Assembly: GCA_028386065.3 (NCBI GenBank)
Contig: JAKUCV010004356.1
Coordinates: 154,603-218,602, forward strand
Length of the DNA: 64,000 nt
Source of the DNA: Turnera subulata
Taxonomy: Eukaryota > Streptophyta > Magnoliopsida > Malpighiales > Passifloraceae
Direction: 5' to 3'
Of this stretch, positions 8,130-20,565 are shown in pieces; the first letter of the stretch is position 1; every line of letters starts with the position of its first letter. The notes beneath the pieces are model-generated. The model had not been told where the DNA came from and made no database searches. It was given only the letters and a program-made list of their open reading frames with translations. A program made the translations under genes and the position numbers.

Positions 8130-10873
8130 TGAAATGCCCCGACCCCTTTTTACCGTACACAGTAAACACGTGCCGGAACTGTGACAACCCAACCAAAATC
8201 AAGCCCAGCATACAGTGTGTACAACAGTAACTCAGGCCCAACAGCCCAAAATAGGAAACATCATAAATAACAAAACCGGCCCGATGGCCCAATAATAGTA
8301 AAAACAATGCATAGCGAAAGACTTAATAACTCACATAAACACTGTATGCGACACAGATGCAAACTATGGATCCAAGCCCTGTCCAAGGGATAACGCCGCA
8401 GTCTGTCTGGAATGCACCAAACCTGTACAACAAATAACTCATCCTACGGGATGAAAGCCCGCAGGTGAGGGGTGAGTCCGAAGTGCTCACCGACGAAGGA
8501 AAGACAATCAATATGAACACTAAAATTACTCAAGGTCAATAACAAGTAAAATCCACCAAAATACACCAGATCAAAAGACAGGACCCAAAACCGGTCCAAA
8601 ACCGAAAAGACTCCAATAAAATCCAATTTTCCAGTTTTATCTTTCCGGGCCCCGTCACGGATAAGCTAGCGGTCAGACCTGGTTATCAACACATTTCGGG
8701 TGCCAGACCAAATCCAGAGAACCCAGGGATCGACATCCCAAAAATAATCACGGGATAGACATCCCAAGCATAGACATGCTTATCACGAGAACCCAGGTCA
8801 AGGCCACCACGAAATTGTCTTAAACCATCGAGTCGTACCACTACTTATCACGTGACAATTATATTATCGTCATAAAAAACCAAATCACAGGGATCGACAT
8901 CCCTAACCAGGATACCGGGATAGACATCCCTATCCAAAAATCAAGGATCGACATCCTTGTCACAACTTATTAATTATTCCATTATACTCATGGTCAAGAC
9001 ACGAAAATAAATATTCAAACCTAATCAAAATACTGGGATAAACATCCCGACAACAATCAAGACCATGGGATAAACATCCCGAAACATACCACAGCAAATG
9101 CAATAATCAACAAACATGATAACCGAGTAATACAGGCACATATTGAAGGAAATCCATCCTCACCTTGGCCGATTACTCAACTCCGGAAACAATGACCGGT
9201 CCGACGCCGGCTCCTCGGGAAACTGCCCGATGACAAAACCTATACCACAAATAATATATACACTTAAATGCATATAATCGGTATACTATGATGCCAATAC
9301 TACGAAATATACCCATCCCGGTTCATATCCGTTATTATTAACTTTTACCGAAAATATTTTACCGTACGTATTTCCGAATATCATTTCGGCACCATACTTT
9401 AATTAAATCTCTTTTCAAAATATTTTTCATAAATTAATTATACTTTTCCAAAATATTAAACATCATAATTTTCCTAGGAATTATAACTTATATATATTTA
9501 TCCCAAAGTTATTTTCATAAAATGTTATACTTGCCAAAATTTAATTACTAAATATTATTATTTTAGGAAAATCATTTCCAGAGAATTTAATTATATAACT
9601 TATTTTCTGTAAATAAATACGAATTTATAAATACGCATACATATATTTCCCAAATTATTCCCGTATGCATAAATATCAATTATTTTCCATATCTTATATT
9701 TCTAAAATTCCATAATAATCATATATTTGTTTTCCTAAATACTCCCATGTTTTATTTCTCAAAACATTAACCATAAATATATATATATATATATATATCA
9801 GAATTATTTTATCCTTTTATTACTATTATTATTATTATTTTATTATTATTTTTTTTTACTGGACTGGGCCAAACAGTGTCGGCCCAAGTCTAGCACAGCA
9901 CCAAACCCAGGCCCTAGACAGGAGCCTAGGCCTTGGCCCGTGCAGCCGGCCCAGTGACACACAGCCCAGGTCCAAGAGTTCTGACCCAAACCAAAAATCC
10001 AAGCGTGACCCGGCCACGGAACGGGTCAGCTCGACCCTTCCGGGTCGTCCTCTCCCAAGCTCACCTCGGTCACGGGAAGCGGTGGCGATGACGAGGCGGG
10101 GCAAGGATGGCTGCAGGCGAGCGGCGACAAGGTGGAGGCGACGGCTTCGGTCGGTCGTCGAAGCAGCAGGCGGCACGAAGTGTAGAGCGACGAACGGCGG
10201 CTGCGTGGGGGACTCGGCCTTCTTATCGTCGGCAGCAGCCGTCTCGCGCGAGGGGAGGAGCGTCGTCGGGCGGCGGTGTCTCCTCGGCTTGGTGGCGGCG
10301 TCGCAAGGATGAAGCTGGTGGTGGTGCTGTACCGTGAAGGGCGGGTCATGGTGGTCGGTAACGGTATGTGTTATTTATTTATTTTTCATCTCTTTTTTTT
10401 TCTTCCACTCTTTTCCTCTCTTTTTCACTCAATTCCTTTCTTCTCTTTTTTTTCTATTTCAGTTTCTTTTTTTTCTTCTCTTTTTTTCCCTCTCTTTTTC
10501 TTTTTCTTCTCCTCTCCTTCCCTTCCTGCTTTCTTCTTCCGGCTTTAAACTATTTTTTTTCCTTTTACTATACAACATGTGAACCGTCAATAATGCAATT
10601 GTCTGGAGCGAGTCCGGTCCGGACCAGAAAATAACTGATACCCCCTTAGTTATTTTCCGGTGTGATTTTCCGAGAAATTCCGAAACCCGAAAAATACCAA
10701 CTTAGGCGCGAAAAATCCACGAAAAAATTACGAGCGCGGGAAAACTCTCGTTTTCGAAAAACGACGTCCGATTTACCTTGAATTAATTACCCAAGATTAA
10801 TTCAACAGTAAATCACGGTAAAAAGACTTTTACAGTCCCGGTAAAAATCAAAAATTTTACCCGGGCTGTTACA
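8130..10873 (-). repeat. 5' LTR of the complete element
   Basis: This is an uninterrupted 2744-bp LTR, minus orientation, with TG..CA ends. It contains the hairpin array (8725-9080), an AT-rich zone with a longer (TA)n run than its sister (9776-9798), a GC-rich zone (9860-10350), a pyrimidine tract (10370-10540) and the terminal palindromes (10770-10873). It shows what 155-5796 looked like before the nested insertion. Confidence 0.9.
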
Positions 10874-12952
10874 CCTTCCTTTTATTTTAATGCTTCAATG
10901 ACCGATACGGTCCAGAAATAACCACGACCGATCATAACGGTCCTCTTTCTTCCTTCTTTCTCGAGAGCAAGACAAACATTGTTCTTTTTCCACCGATGTT
11001 ATGGCTTGTCCTCTTGCCACATCCTACCAACGAACGTTGCATTCTCGCAGTGGAACGATCATAACAATCGTTCAACCACGCCAAAGAACTCCCATGAAGG
11101 CCATCATCAACCACAGATGGTTTAAGTATTTCTTTTTAAAAACAAAACTGTCCGTTACCTGCATTGGATGTGAACAACAATATAGCCTTCATCCCTCTAA
11201 AACAAACTTTCACCAGCCGAACTCAGCCTTGAACGATTGTTCGGCTAAAATAAATCAACCACGACGGACAAGAGCAAAGATCCGATTACGGCCAGAATTA
11301 CTAAGCAACAACCTTTAGCATAAGAACCAAAATCCAAGTCGAGCTTTGTGGACAAACATACTATGCAGGTCCATATAAGTATTGTAACTCCATTTCGTAA
11401 AGAACAAGGGAACTGCTCACCCCTCAAAGGTTGGACCTCTGTGTTCAATATCATGAAAACATCAAGTTCTTCTTCTTCATTGATATCTCCATCCAGAGAA
11501 AGTTACTGGTTCGATCCTGCATAAAAAAAGATTGGCAACACAAGTTCCTTGGAAATCGGTGCCTTCACTGGTAAAGAGCCAAATTGTATGGCTTGCAGCA
11601 TCTCCACGTCTGCTTTGTTCACCTCCGAAAAAGCATCCTCTTTCTTCGTGAGTTCGACCAAGTCGATAGACCTACGTTTGGGGACCCAAACCTTGGTTAA
11701 CGGCCTTGCATGGTGTGACTTGATCTCCTTTCTGATTGGGCGCTTAATCTCCGACTGCACCTGCTGCTTGGGCAGAGAATGCCCTTGGTTTGTTGGCCTC
11801 CTAGATCCTTCTGACAACCTGAATGACCGCTGAGACTGAGTGCCTAGTCTTTTAGCTATCAGTCTTCTAGGGTCTGTAGCTTCGCTCTGGATTGGCCTAG
11901 GCTTGGCCCATGGTCCTCCTAGGTGGCTGGCACCTAATTCCTGCCTTAGGCGCTGCATGCGCCTCTTTTGGGTCCTTGTAAGACCAAATTTCCTAAATCG
12001 AGCCTCCAAATCCTTCAGGTGCGCAAGTGGAGAAATTGGTGTTCGTCGTGGTTACTGCCTCGGCTGGTTCTCATGCCACCTATGATCCTTGGGTGCTAAA
12101 GGCCTGATCATCCTAGATGTAGGCCTACTAGTGATCAGCTCGGATCGTAACTGCACCTTAGGATTCACCCTCTTGCACTTAGAACACCATGTAACCTTGT
12201 ATTTGATCTCCACTGCCCTCTTCTTCACCTTTGCATCAGAACCTGCAGCCTCGATGTGTAGTTTGGGAGTGTTGATCGATGTCTTCTCTATGTAGCTAGT
12301 CCCAAGAATTTGTAGGTTCTGACCATTAGGAATGGCCTTTCTGCCTTTAGTAGTGGCTTGGTGACCATTGTTGATGGCCTTTTGGTTCTGGCCATTAGGA
12401 ATGACCTTCCAGCCATTAGTAGTGGCTTGGTGACCATTGGTGATGGCCTTCTAGTTTTGGCCACTAGGCATTGTTTGTTGGTTCTTCTTACAGGGAATGA
12501 CCTGATGGCTTCGGCAACCAGCAATGCTCTGTAGACCATGGCCATCACCTTGCAAAGTCGATGACGACGATTTTTCTTTACGAAGGCCTGGAACCGTGCT
12601 GCCCCTGGTGGGAAAGTTTTTCCTGGTCATCACTAGAATCTGGATAGCCAAGATCAATATATTGATCATCCATCAGTTGAACCTCCTCGGAGTACTCATC
12701 AAAGCATGGTCGATCATTATCCTCACCAGGATGATCATGGCTAGACCGCCTTAAATGGTTGCTGCCTGACCAATATTGGTCTTGGCCTTGCCCCCCTTGT
12801 TCTGACATGCTTGGGAGACCATGGCGATGGTGTTCATCTTCTTCACTTGCGAGAGAATCGTGGTCGTCAAGAACTTCCCAGAGAGAAAGCCCAAATGCCA
12901 GTCTTTCAGCCATAATCTTTATTGTAGCCTGTCGAAGTTTCGAATCTTCTCT
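10874..12952 (-). mobile_element. Decayed gag region of a Tat-like Ty3/gypsy element
   Basis: The minus strand holds broken open frames that together look like retrotransposon coding sequence. The longest is 12009-11503 (168 codons), with FRKFGLTRTQKRRMQRLR near its start, a motif I associate with plant Tat-lineage gag-pol. Upstream, 12295-12089 in another frame shows a CxxC pair (WCSKCKR), and 12900-12578 is acidic and His/Asp-rich. Frame changes and stops separate them, so nothing is functional. A primer-site-like string at 19468-19485 on the same strand belongs to the same element, separated by later insertions. Lineage assignment is from memory of motifs. Confidence 0.5.
12319..12452 (-). 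repeat. Two tandem copies of a 66-bp coding repeat
   Basis: A unit of about 66 bases containing TAGTGGCTTGGTGACCATTG occurs twice in a row within the decayed gag-like region, giving a duplicated 22-residue stretch on the minus strand. Confidence 0.6.
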
Positions 12953-13690
12953 TGAAACACTCCGACCCGTTTTTACCATACACAGTAAACACATGCCGGA
13001 ACTGATACGACCCAACCAAACCAAACCCAACATACAGTGTATACAACAGTAACTCGGGCTCAACAGCCCAAAATAAAAACATCAATAACAACATAACCGG
13101 CCCAATAGCCCAACAATAGCAAAAATAATGCACAGCAGAAGACTTAATAACTCACAAAGACACTGTATGCGACACATGATGCAAACTATGGATCCAAGTC
13201 CTGTCCAAGGGATAACGCCGCAGCCTATCTGGATTGCACTAAACCTGTACCACTAATAATCCATCCTACGGGATGAAAGCCCGCAGGTGAGGGGTGAGTC
13301 CGGAGTGCTCACCGACGAAGGATAGACAATCAATATGCAACACTATAATTACTCAAGGTCAAAATCAAGCATAACAGCCAAACCGAAAGACAAGACCCAA
13401 AACCGGTCCAAGACCAAAAAGACTCAAATAAAATTCCAATTTCCAATTTTATCTTTCCGGGCCCTGTCACGGATAAGCTAGGGGTCAGACCTGGTTATCA
13501 ACACATTCCGGGTGCCAGACCAAATCCAAGAGAACCCACGGATCGACATCCCAAAAATAAGAACCCAGGGATAGACATCCCAAAAATAATCAAGGGATAG
13601 ACATCCCAAGCATAGACATGTTTATCACAAGTAACCCAGGTCACGGCCACCACAAAACAGTCTTAAACCATCGAGTCGTACCACTACTTA

Positions 13691-16600
13691 TGTAACAGCC
13701 CGAGTAAAATTTGGATTTTTACCGGGACTGTTAAAGTCGTTTTACCGTGATTTACTGTTGAATTAATCTTGGGTAATTAATTCAAGGTAAATCGAGAGTC
13801 GTTTTTCGAAACCGAGGGTTTTCCCGCGCTCGTGGTTTTCCTGCGTATTTTTCGAATTTCGGAATTTCTCGGAAAATCACACCGGAAAATAACTAAGGAG
13901 GTATCTGTTGTTTTCTGGTCCGGATCGGACTCGCCCGTAATACAGACGAATCCCATTATTGATTGCTCACATGTGGTATAGTAAAAAAAAATAAAAAAAT
14001 AAATAAACAGATTAAAAGAAGCAGAGCCGGTGAAGATGCAGAAGGGAGGAAGGGAAGAAAAAAAAAAAGAAAGAAGAAAAAAAAAGAGAAAAGAAAGAGA
14101 AGAGAAGAAAAATGAAACCGGGAGAAGAAGGAAAAAGAAAAAAAAGAAAGAAAAAAAAAAGAAAAAGAAGGGAGAGGAGGGGCTGCTGCCGGCCACCGCC
14201 ACCTTTGCCATCCACCTCTTTTCTCCTCGCCGGCGCCGCCTGTGGAGACAGCCCGGGAAGGACGCAGCCGCCACCTGCAGCGACACCGTCGCGTCGACCT
14301 CCCCAGTTCCTCCCCCTTTTCCTCTTCTCCGTCGCGAGCAGCACCGGTGGAGCTCGACTTCCCGCCGCCTCCTTGTCTCGTTTTCTCCTTGCGAACCCGA
14401 CGACCACCACCAGCTGCTGCCGCGTCGCCTGCTGCTGCTGCTGCCGCCGCCTGCCTGCAAGCCGTCGCCGCCCGTCACCACCCGCGCCCGTGCTCCCCTG
14501 CTGCCCGTCGCTCGTCGCCGGCAACCCGTACTGTTCAAGGTAATTGAGGATGATGGGTTGGAAGTTGGCATGGGCTTTAGGTGTTAGTTGTGGGCTGGAA
14601 ACTTTGGTAGTGGCCTGATGGTTGTGGTCTTGGAACCGTGGGCCGATGCCTTTGGGGCTGGGTAAGCTCTTGGGCTGGGTGTTATGGCCTAATGGGTTGT
14701 AGATTAGAATTTGGTTTTAATTTTTAGCCCAATCCGAATTGGTAATATATATACAAATAAGAACGTATAATCTGAAAAAAAAATAATAATAATAATAGTA
14801 AAAATAAACGTATATATAAATGGGATATATTCTGGGAAAAATTATGGGAATACTTTTGGAATATAAATATGTAGTACACATGATCAATATTTCTAAAATA
14901 AATTATTAAGTTGATATATATTGGTTTGGAAATGTAATTTGTTTTTGGAAAATATATATATGTATTATAATTCGTATTAATTTTCAGAAAATAAAGTTTA
15001 TATAATTGTACCTACTGAAAATATGGTTTTCTAATATAATAATATCTAGTAATTATATTTTGGCAAGAAATATATTTTAAGGGAATAATTTTGGGAAAAA
15101 TACACATAAAGGATATAATTTTTAGGAAAATTATATTGCTACTATTTTGGAAGACAAGTTGTAATTATGTTATGAAAAAATTTTGAAAAAGAGTTTTAAT
15201 TAAAGTATAGTACCGAAATTATATTCGGAAAAACGTTCGGTAAATTATTTTCGATAAAAGATAATAAATAAGAGACATGTGATCGGGATGGGTAATTTCG
15301 TAGTATTGGCATCATTGCATACCGAATATGTGCATTTATGTGAGTGTATATTGATTTGTGTATAGGTTTGATATCGGACAGTTTCCCGAGGAGCCGGCGT
15401 CGTACAGGTCAGTATTTCCGAAGTTGAGTAATCGGCCAAGGTGAGGATGGACAAACCCTGATATGTGCCCGTAATGCTGTGTGTGTAGTTTTGTGGTTTG
15501 TGTGTTTTTGTTGTTTGTTTGATTTGCTGGAATGATTGTTGAATGTTACATGATTGCTATGGTATTGTTGATGCTGTTGTAGAAACGTGTTAGTCCTGTG
15601 TATGTCGTGTTGGAAATATTGTTGAATGGTTTGATATTGTTGAATTGTTTGATGTGAAAGTTTGGTGATATGAAATTGTTGACTGTTACTTGATTGCTAT
15701 GGAATTGTTAATGTTTGTTGATAAATTGTGTCAGACCTGCGTATGTTGTGTATTACTTGGTTTAATTGATTAAATGTTATTGATTATATATTGTGATATA
15801 TTGCTTCCTTAATTGGCTTATTACTGGTGATAACTGGAGTGTTTATAGATCTTGGTTGATTTGTGATAAGATGAGATAACCCAGATGAGCTGTGGGGCAG
15901 GTTGCCTGCTCAGGGATTTGATAGTTGGTAATTTAATAAAAATGAATAATTGGTTAACCTCACTTAGACTGTTAGCGTCACGGACATTAAGTGTTGGTAT
16001 GGGGTGGTCTGGTCGATGTCTATGGTTGGGGGTATACCGAATACCCAGTGGCTCGGATATGCCGAATATCCAGTTGGTATGTGATATTTGTGGTGAGGGT
16101 ATACCGAATACTCAGTGGCTCGGATATGCCGAATATCCGGTTGGTATGTTGATATTTGTGGTGAGGGTATACCAAATACCCAGTGGCTCGGATATGCCGA
16201 ATATCCGGTTGGCATGTCGATGCCTGTTTGGAAAGTGGCACTGCGGACCAGCCAACACTTGATACGTGACAGGGCCCAAATTAAAACAGGATAATAAAAT
16301 TAACTAGACTTAGAAGGTCACACATAGAAGTATTCGTATGTGTTTGGGTTATGATTGTCCCCTTATTTATGTTCTTGGTTATGTTATATTTACGGTGCTT
16401 GTTGGCTGATGTGAAGATGGACTGTCTTGATATGTGACTATTTGCTCTGTTGGATATGCTTTGTTGTTTGATTGAACCGTTGAAATGTGATTGGATTTAC
16501 GGGACTTGCTGTTAGTGAGTTGAAATTGTTGATATGAAAATAAGTTGAGGAAATGGGCTATCGATTGATGAAAGAGGAATACTTGAGATGACGATCTATT

Positions 16601-17402
16601 TGTCGCTTGGAAAGTAGTGGTACGACTAGATGGTTAGAGACTAGTTCTGTGGTGTCATGGCCAGTGGGTTAGTTGGATGGGATGTTGATCCCGGATTTGT
16701 GATATTGGGATGTTGATCCCGGATTTGTGATATTGGGATGTTGATCCCGGATTTGTGATGTGGGGATGTTGATCCCGGATTGTGGTTGGGCCTGGCATCC
16801 AGAATTAGTTAATAACCAGGTACGACCCTAGCTTGTCCAGTGACGGGGCTCGGAAGATAAAAATTGGTAATAAAAATTAATAGGCATTCTTTTAGTCTTG
16901 ACCTGATATGATTTGGTGAGAGTTCACTGTTATGTTGTTTGTGATAGATTAATCTGATTTGATGGCTGCATTACTTCGAAAGTATTATGGTTGAATATAT
17001 CACTGTTTATCTCTCGTCGGTGAGCGCTTCGGACTCACCCCTCGCCTGCGGGGTTTCATCCCGTAGGATGAGTTGTTTCATGTACAGGCTTGGTGCATTC
17101 CAGACAGGCTGCAGCGTTTCTCTTGGACAGGCTTGGATCCATAGATTGCATGTGTCGCATACAGTGTTAGTGAGTTTAAGTCTTCCGCTGTGCATATTGT
17201 TATTGTTGTTGGGCCATTGGGCCAGTTTCATTATTATTGATGTTATTGATGTTGGGCCGTAGGGCCATATTGTTGTTTATATTCTTGGGCTGTTGAGCCA
17301 GGGTTACGCTTTATACAGTGTATGCTAGGCCTTGTTGGGCTGGGTTGTCACAGTTCCGGCACGTGTTTACTGTATATGGTAAATACGGGTCGGGGCGTCT
17401 CA
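13691..17402 (+). mobile_element. Solo LTR, diverged 3.7-kb variant
   Basis: It begins TGTAACAGCCCGAG and ends GGGGCGTCTCA, with exact ACTTA duplications (13686-13690 and 17403-17407). It is about 1 kb longer than its relatives. The extra length lies after the AT-rich zone (15440-16280), and there the usual hairpins are partly replaced by a 67-bp tandem repeat (16030-16220). A purine-rich tract (14035-14175), a GC-rich zone (14176-14540) and the conserved 3' part (17015-17402) are present. Confidence 0.9.
16030..16220 (+). repeat. Three tandem 67-68 bp units, each with two hairpins
   Basis: Units start at 16030, 16097 and 16165. Each carries GGGTAT-ACCGA-ATACCC and, about 25 bases on, GGATAT-GCCGA-ATATCC, so each has two stems of 6 bp around 5-base loops. 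The sequence is unlike the GGGAT-N4-ATCCC units of sister LTRs but occupies a comparable place. A further run of GGGATGTTGATCCC units follows at 16680-16790. Confidence 0.8.
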
Positions 17403-19410
17403 ACTTACCATGTGACAATTATATTATCATCATTCAAAACCAAGTCTCAGGGATCAACATCCCTAACCAAAATACCGGGATAGACATCCCAAACCAAACC
17501 AAGGATCGACATCCTTATCACATTTATTATTAATTAATCCATTATCTGTTGTACCAAAAAGACTGAAGATAAACATCCAAAAACCAATCAAGATACTGGG
17601 ATAAACATCCCGACAACAATCAAGACAATGGGATAAACATCCCGAAACAAACCACAGCAAACGCAACACTCAACAGTGCAATAACCATCAAACACAACAA
17701 CCGAGTAATATAGGTACATAATGAAGGAAATCCATCCTCACCTTGGCTGATTACTCAACTCCGAAGACAATGTCCGGTCCAAAGCCAGCTCCTCGGGGAA
17801 CTGCCCGATATCATAACCTATACAACAAAACAATATCCTCACATAAATGCACATAATCGGTATGCTATGATGCCAAAACTGCGAAATAAACCCATCCCGG
17901 TTACATATCTTTTATTATTTCCCTTTACCGAAAATATTGTACCGTACGTATATCCGAATATAATTTCGGTACCATACTTTAATTAAAACCCCTTTAAAAA
18001 TATTTTCATAAATTAATTATACTTTTCCCAAAATATAATCACCATAATTTCCCAGAAAAATAATAACATATTTATAATTTCCAGAAAATATATATAGTAT
18101 TTATCTTTTTCTAAATATATATAATAATATTTTCCAACACAAAATATAATTACCTTTAATTTTCAAAGTACATATATATATTTCCACAACCATAATTTTC
18201 CAGGGAAAATACTATATATATAAAATTTCCAGGAATTATTTTCATAGTATATATATTTTTCAAAATAACCATAATAATAATTTACAAACAAAACATAATT
18301 ATCTTAATTTTCCAAAATCAAGTATATGTTTTTTTTCAAAACAACTATTTATAATTACCATATATTTCCCGAGAATTATATATGTAATTTTCCAAAATAA
18401 TAGATATATTATTTTTCAGAAACAAATACCAACAAATAGATATATAAATGTATATATGTTTTTTTTTTAGGGAAACCCGGCTGGCAACCCATCCAAGGTC
18501 GCGACCCAGCCAAGGAAACGGGTAAAACCCGACGACAGCGCGAGGGAAGGACGAGCGAGCACAGCAGCGGCATTAGGCGGCTTGGTGCGGCGCGAAAGCG
18601 GCGGAAAGGAGGCGCGACGGTGCTGGAGCAGCGACAGGCGCGGAAGAAGCAGATCCACCGGGTCTGCTTGCGGGTCAACGACGACTGGCGGAGCGTCGGC
18701 AGGCGAAAGAGCAAGCGAGCGACGGCTTCGAGGTGGCCATGGCACGGCGAAGGCGAGGCTGGTGGCGGTGAAGCTCGAGACGGCTCCGGTCGTCCTCCCG
18801 TGAACAGTGACCCAGAGGGTGAGGTTGGCGACACTGTTCACTCGGGGTTTTCTTTTTTTTCTTTCTTTTCTTTTTTTCTATTTTTTCCTTTCTTCTTTTT
18901 TTTTCTGTATTGTTTTATTTTTTTTTATTTTTTTCTTCTTCTACTCTTTTTTTTTCCGATTTTCCCCTTTTTTCTTTTTTTTCTTTCTTTTTTTCTTTTC
19001 CTCTTTTTTTTTTTTTTCCTCTCCTTTCTTCCTCTTTTCTTCTTCCTTTCTTCCTCTGCTTCCTGCCCGATTCCTGCTTTTAAACTGTTTTTTTACTATT
19101 CATCATGTGAAGCTTCAATAATGCAGCTTGTCTGCATTACGGAGCGAGTCCGGTCCGGACCAGAAAATAACTGATACCCCCTTAGTTATTTTCCGGTGTG
19201 ATTTTTCTGAGGATTCCGGGACCCGAAAAATACCAACTTTGGTCCGTAAAATCCATGGAAAAATCTCGAGCGCGGGAAAACCCTCGGTTACGAAAAATGA
19301 CGCCCGATTTACCTTGAATTAATTACCCAAGATTAATTCTTTCGGTAAATCACTGTAAAAAGACTTTTATAGTCCCGATAAAAATCTAAATTTTTACCTG
19401 GGCTGTTACA

Positions 19411-20565
19411 TCTCTAGTTTCTGGCATGACGAATGCTCAGATCACAAGACTTCTATAGTGGAACATGGTCCCACTGGGCGTGCCAAAAACTATTCACGAA
19501 CGAACGACGAGCGACCCTCGACTTACCGATCCGACTGTTTAAAGAGCCGAACCGACAACCGGATTCGACAGTTGAAAGGCCGAACGAACGGTGTCGCGCA
19601 TACTAGACCGGGTTTTGATGCTGACCTGCCGATCCGACCGATGAAAGGCCAAACCGACAACTGAATCCGACCGTCGAAAGAAGGGCCGAACGGACGAATG
19701 TCAAGCGCCCTAAATCGGGTTTTAGTGTTTTGGGTTTTCTAAATTATGCTAAACTAATAAAGCATGATAGATTACGCTAAAGCGCGATAAAAGTAAACTG
19801 ATAAAAGATAGAAATTGGTCTTTAATTGAATTTTTTCTGGATCCCAGTACAAGCATCACCAATAACCTTATATAGGTTATCACAAAACAAACGATAAAAC
19901 AATAAAGCACCCTAAGATAAAAACCTTATTTCGAATTCTAAACACCGCTTGAGGCGAGATATCCTCTGAACTCCGATATCTTCTTTTTTAATTTTCAAAC
20001 GACGAATAGAAATCACAAAGGATTGCGCAGACTCCAACGTCTTGTGGACTTCCCTAATCACAAGTCAACCCGATCTTCTAACAACTTGATAATATCAAAA
20101 ACCATGATTCAAATTCAAATCCAAGTACTGGTCCTTGACCAGCGTAAGACATTGGACTTAGACCAGTGAATGATATCAATCTCAGTCTAGTGCCCCTACC
20201 TGTATAGACCGGACTTAGACACCTGTTAAAGACCTAATATCGGACTAAGACCAGTGAAAGATATCGGTCTTAGTCCAGTGGAGATCCATGACAACGGTCC
20301 TAGACCAGTGGATGATGCCGGTCTTAGACCAGCGGATGATATCGGTCTTAGACGAGTGGATGATATCAGTCTTAGACCAATGGAGACACACAATATCGGT
20401 CTTAAACTTGAAAGAGCCCAAAACACAAGTGGCCTGAAGCAAATCTACAATTTTGGGCCTGGTATAAACAGCTACAGCAGCAAATCCGGGATCTGGTTCA
20501 CCAGGATTGGGAGGTCTCTATAACTGATTTATGCACTTAAAAAGATTTGTTTATCGTAGGGCGAA
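19411..20565 (-). mobile_element. Primer site and 5' LTR part of the Tat-like element
   Basis: On the minus strand TGGCACGCCCAGTGGGAC (19485-19468) looks like the primer site found just inside the 5' LTR of Tat-lineage elements, and sequence to its right would be the LTR. The minus strand has a TATA-like string near 19865-19880 (CTATATAAGG). The LTR holds two tandem-repeat zones: imperfect CCGACC/GGCCGAAC units (19510-19690) and a 24-bp palindromic unit (20129-20404). The far end probably lies at about 23417, beyond a later insertion. The exact LTR borders are not fixed. Confidence 0.5.
20129..20404. repeat. 24-bp tandem repeat containing a palindrome
   Basis: About eight or nine imperfect copies of a unit close to GGTCTTAGACC plus AGTGGATGATATC occur here. 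GGTCT-T-AGACC is self-complementary and GATATC is also a palindrome. The array lies in what I read as the LTR of the Tat-like element. Confidence 0.7.

Larger units (their letters stand above)
155..10873 (-). mobile_element. Complete LTR retrotransposon, non-autonomous, with 2.7-kb LTRs
   Basis: Two long, nearly identical minus-strand LTRs (155-5796 and 8130-10873) bracket a core of only 2.3 kb. Next to the 3' LTR (5797-5830) is a polypurine-tract-like sequence, minus strand GGGACGAAATTC then a GGTGGG run. This is the layout of Tekay/Del-type Ty3 chromoviruses. Next to the 5' LTR (8115-8129) is a primer-binding-like sequence TGGTAGCGGAGC, related to the complement of initiator tRNA-Met. Flanking bases are TCTTC (150-154) and CCTTC (10874-10878), a 5-bp duplication with one change. 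No protease, reverse transcriptase or integrase is present, so it needed a helper. Without the nested solo LTR it is about 7.8 kb. This is the LARD type of organisation. Confidence 0.85.
12953..19410 (-). mobile_element. Solo LTR, minus orientation, split by a nested solo LTR
   Basis: The plus-strand ends are TGAAACACTCCGACCC (12953) and GGGCTGTTACA (to 19410). Flanks are TCTCT on both sides (12948-12952 and 19411-19415), an exact 5-bp duplication. Removing the nested element (13691-17402) leaves about 2746 bp that aligns with the LTR at 8130-10873. Hairpin units remain on both sides of the interruption (13537-13620 and 17450-17645). No internal retroelement sequence is attached. Confidence 0.9.
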
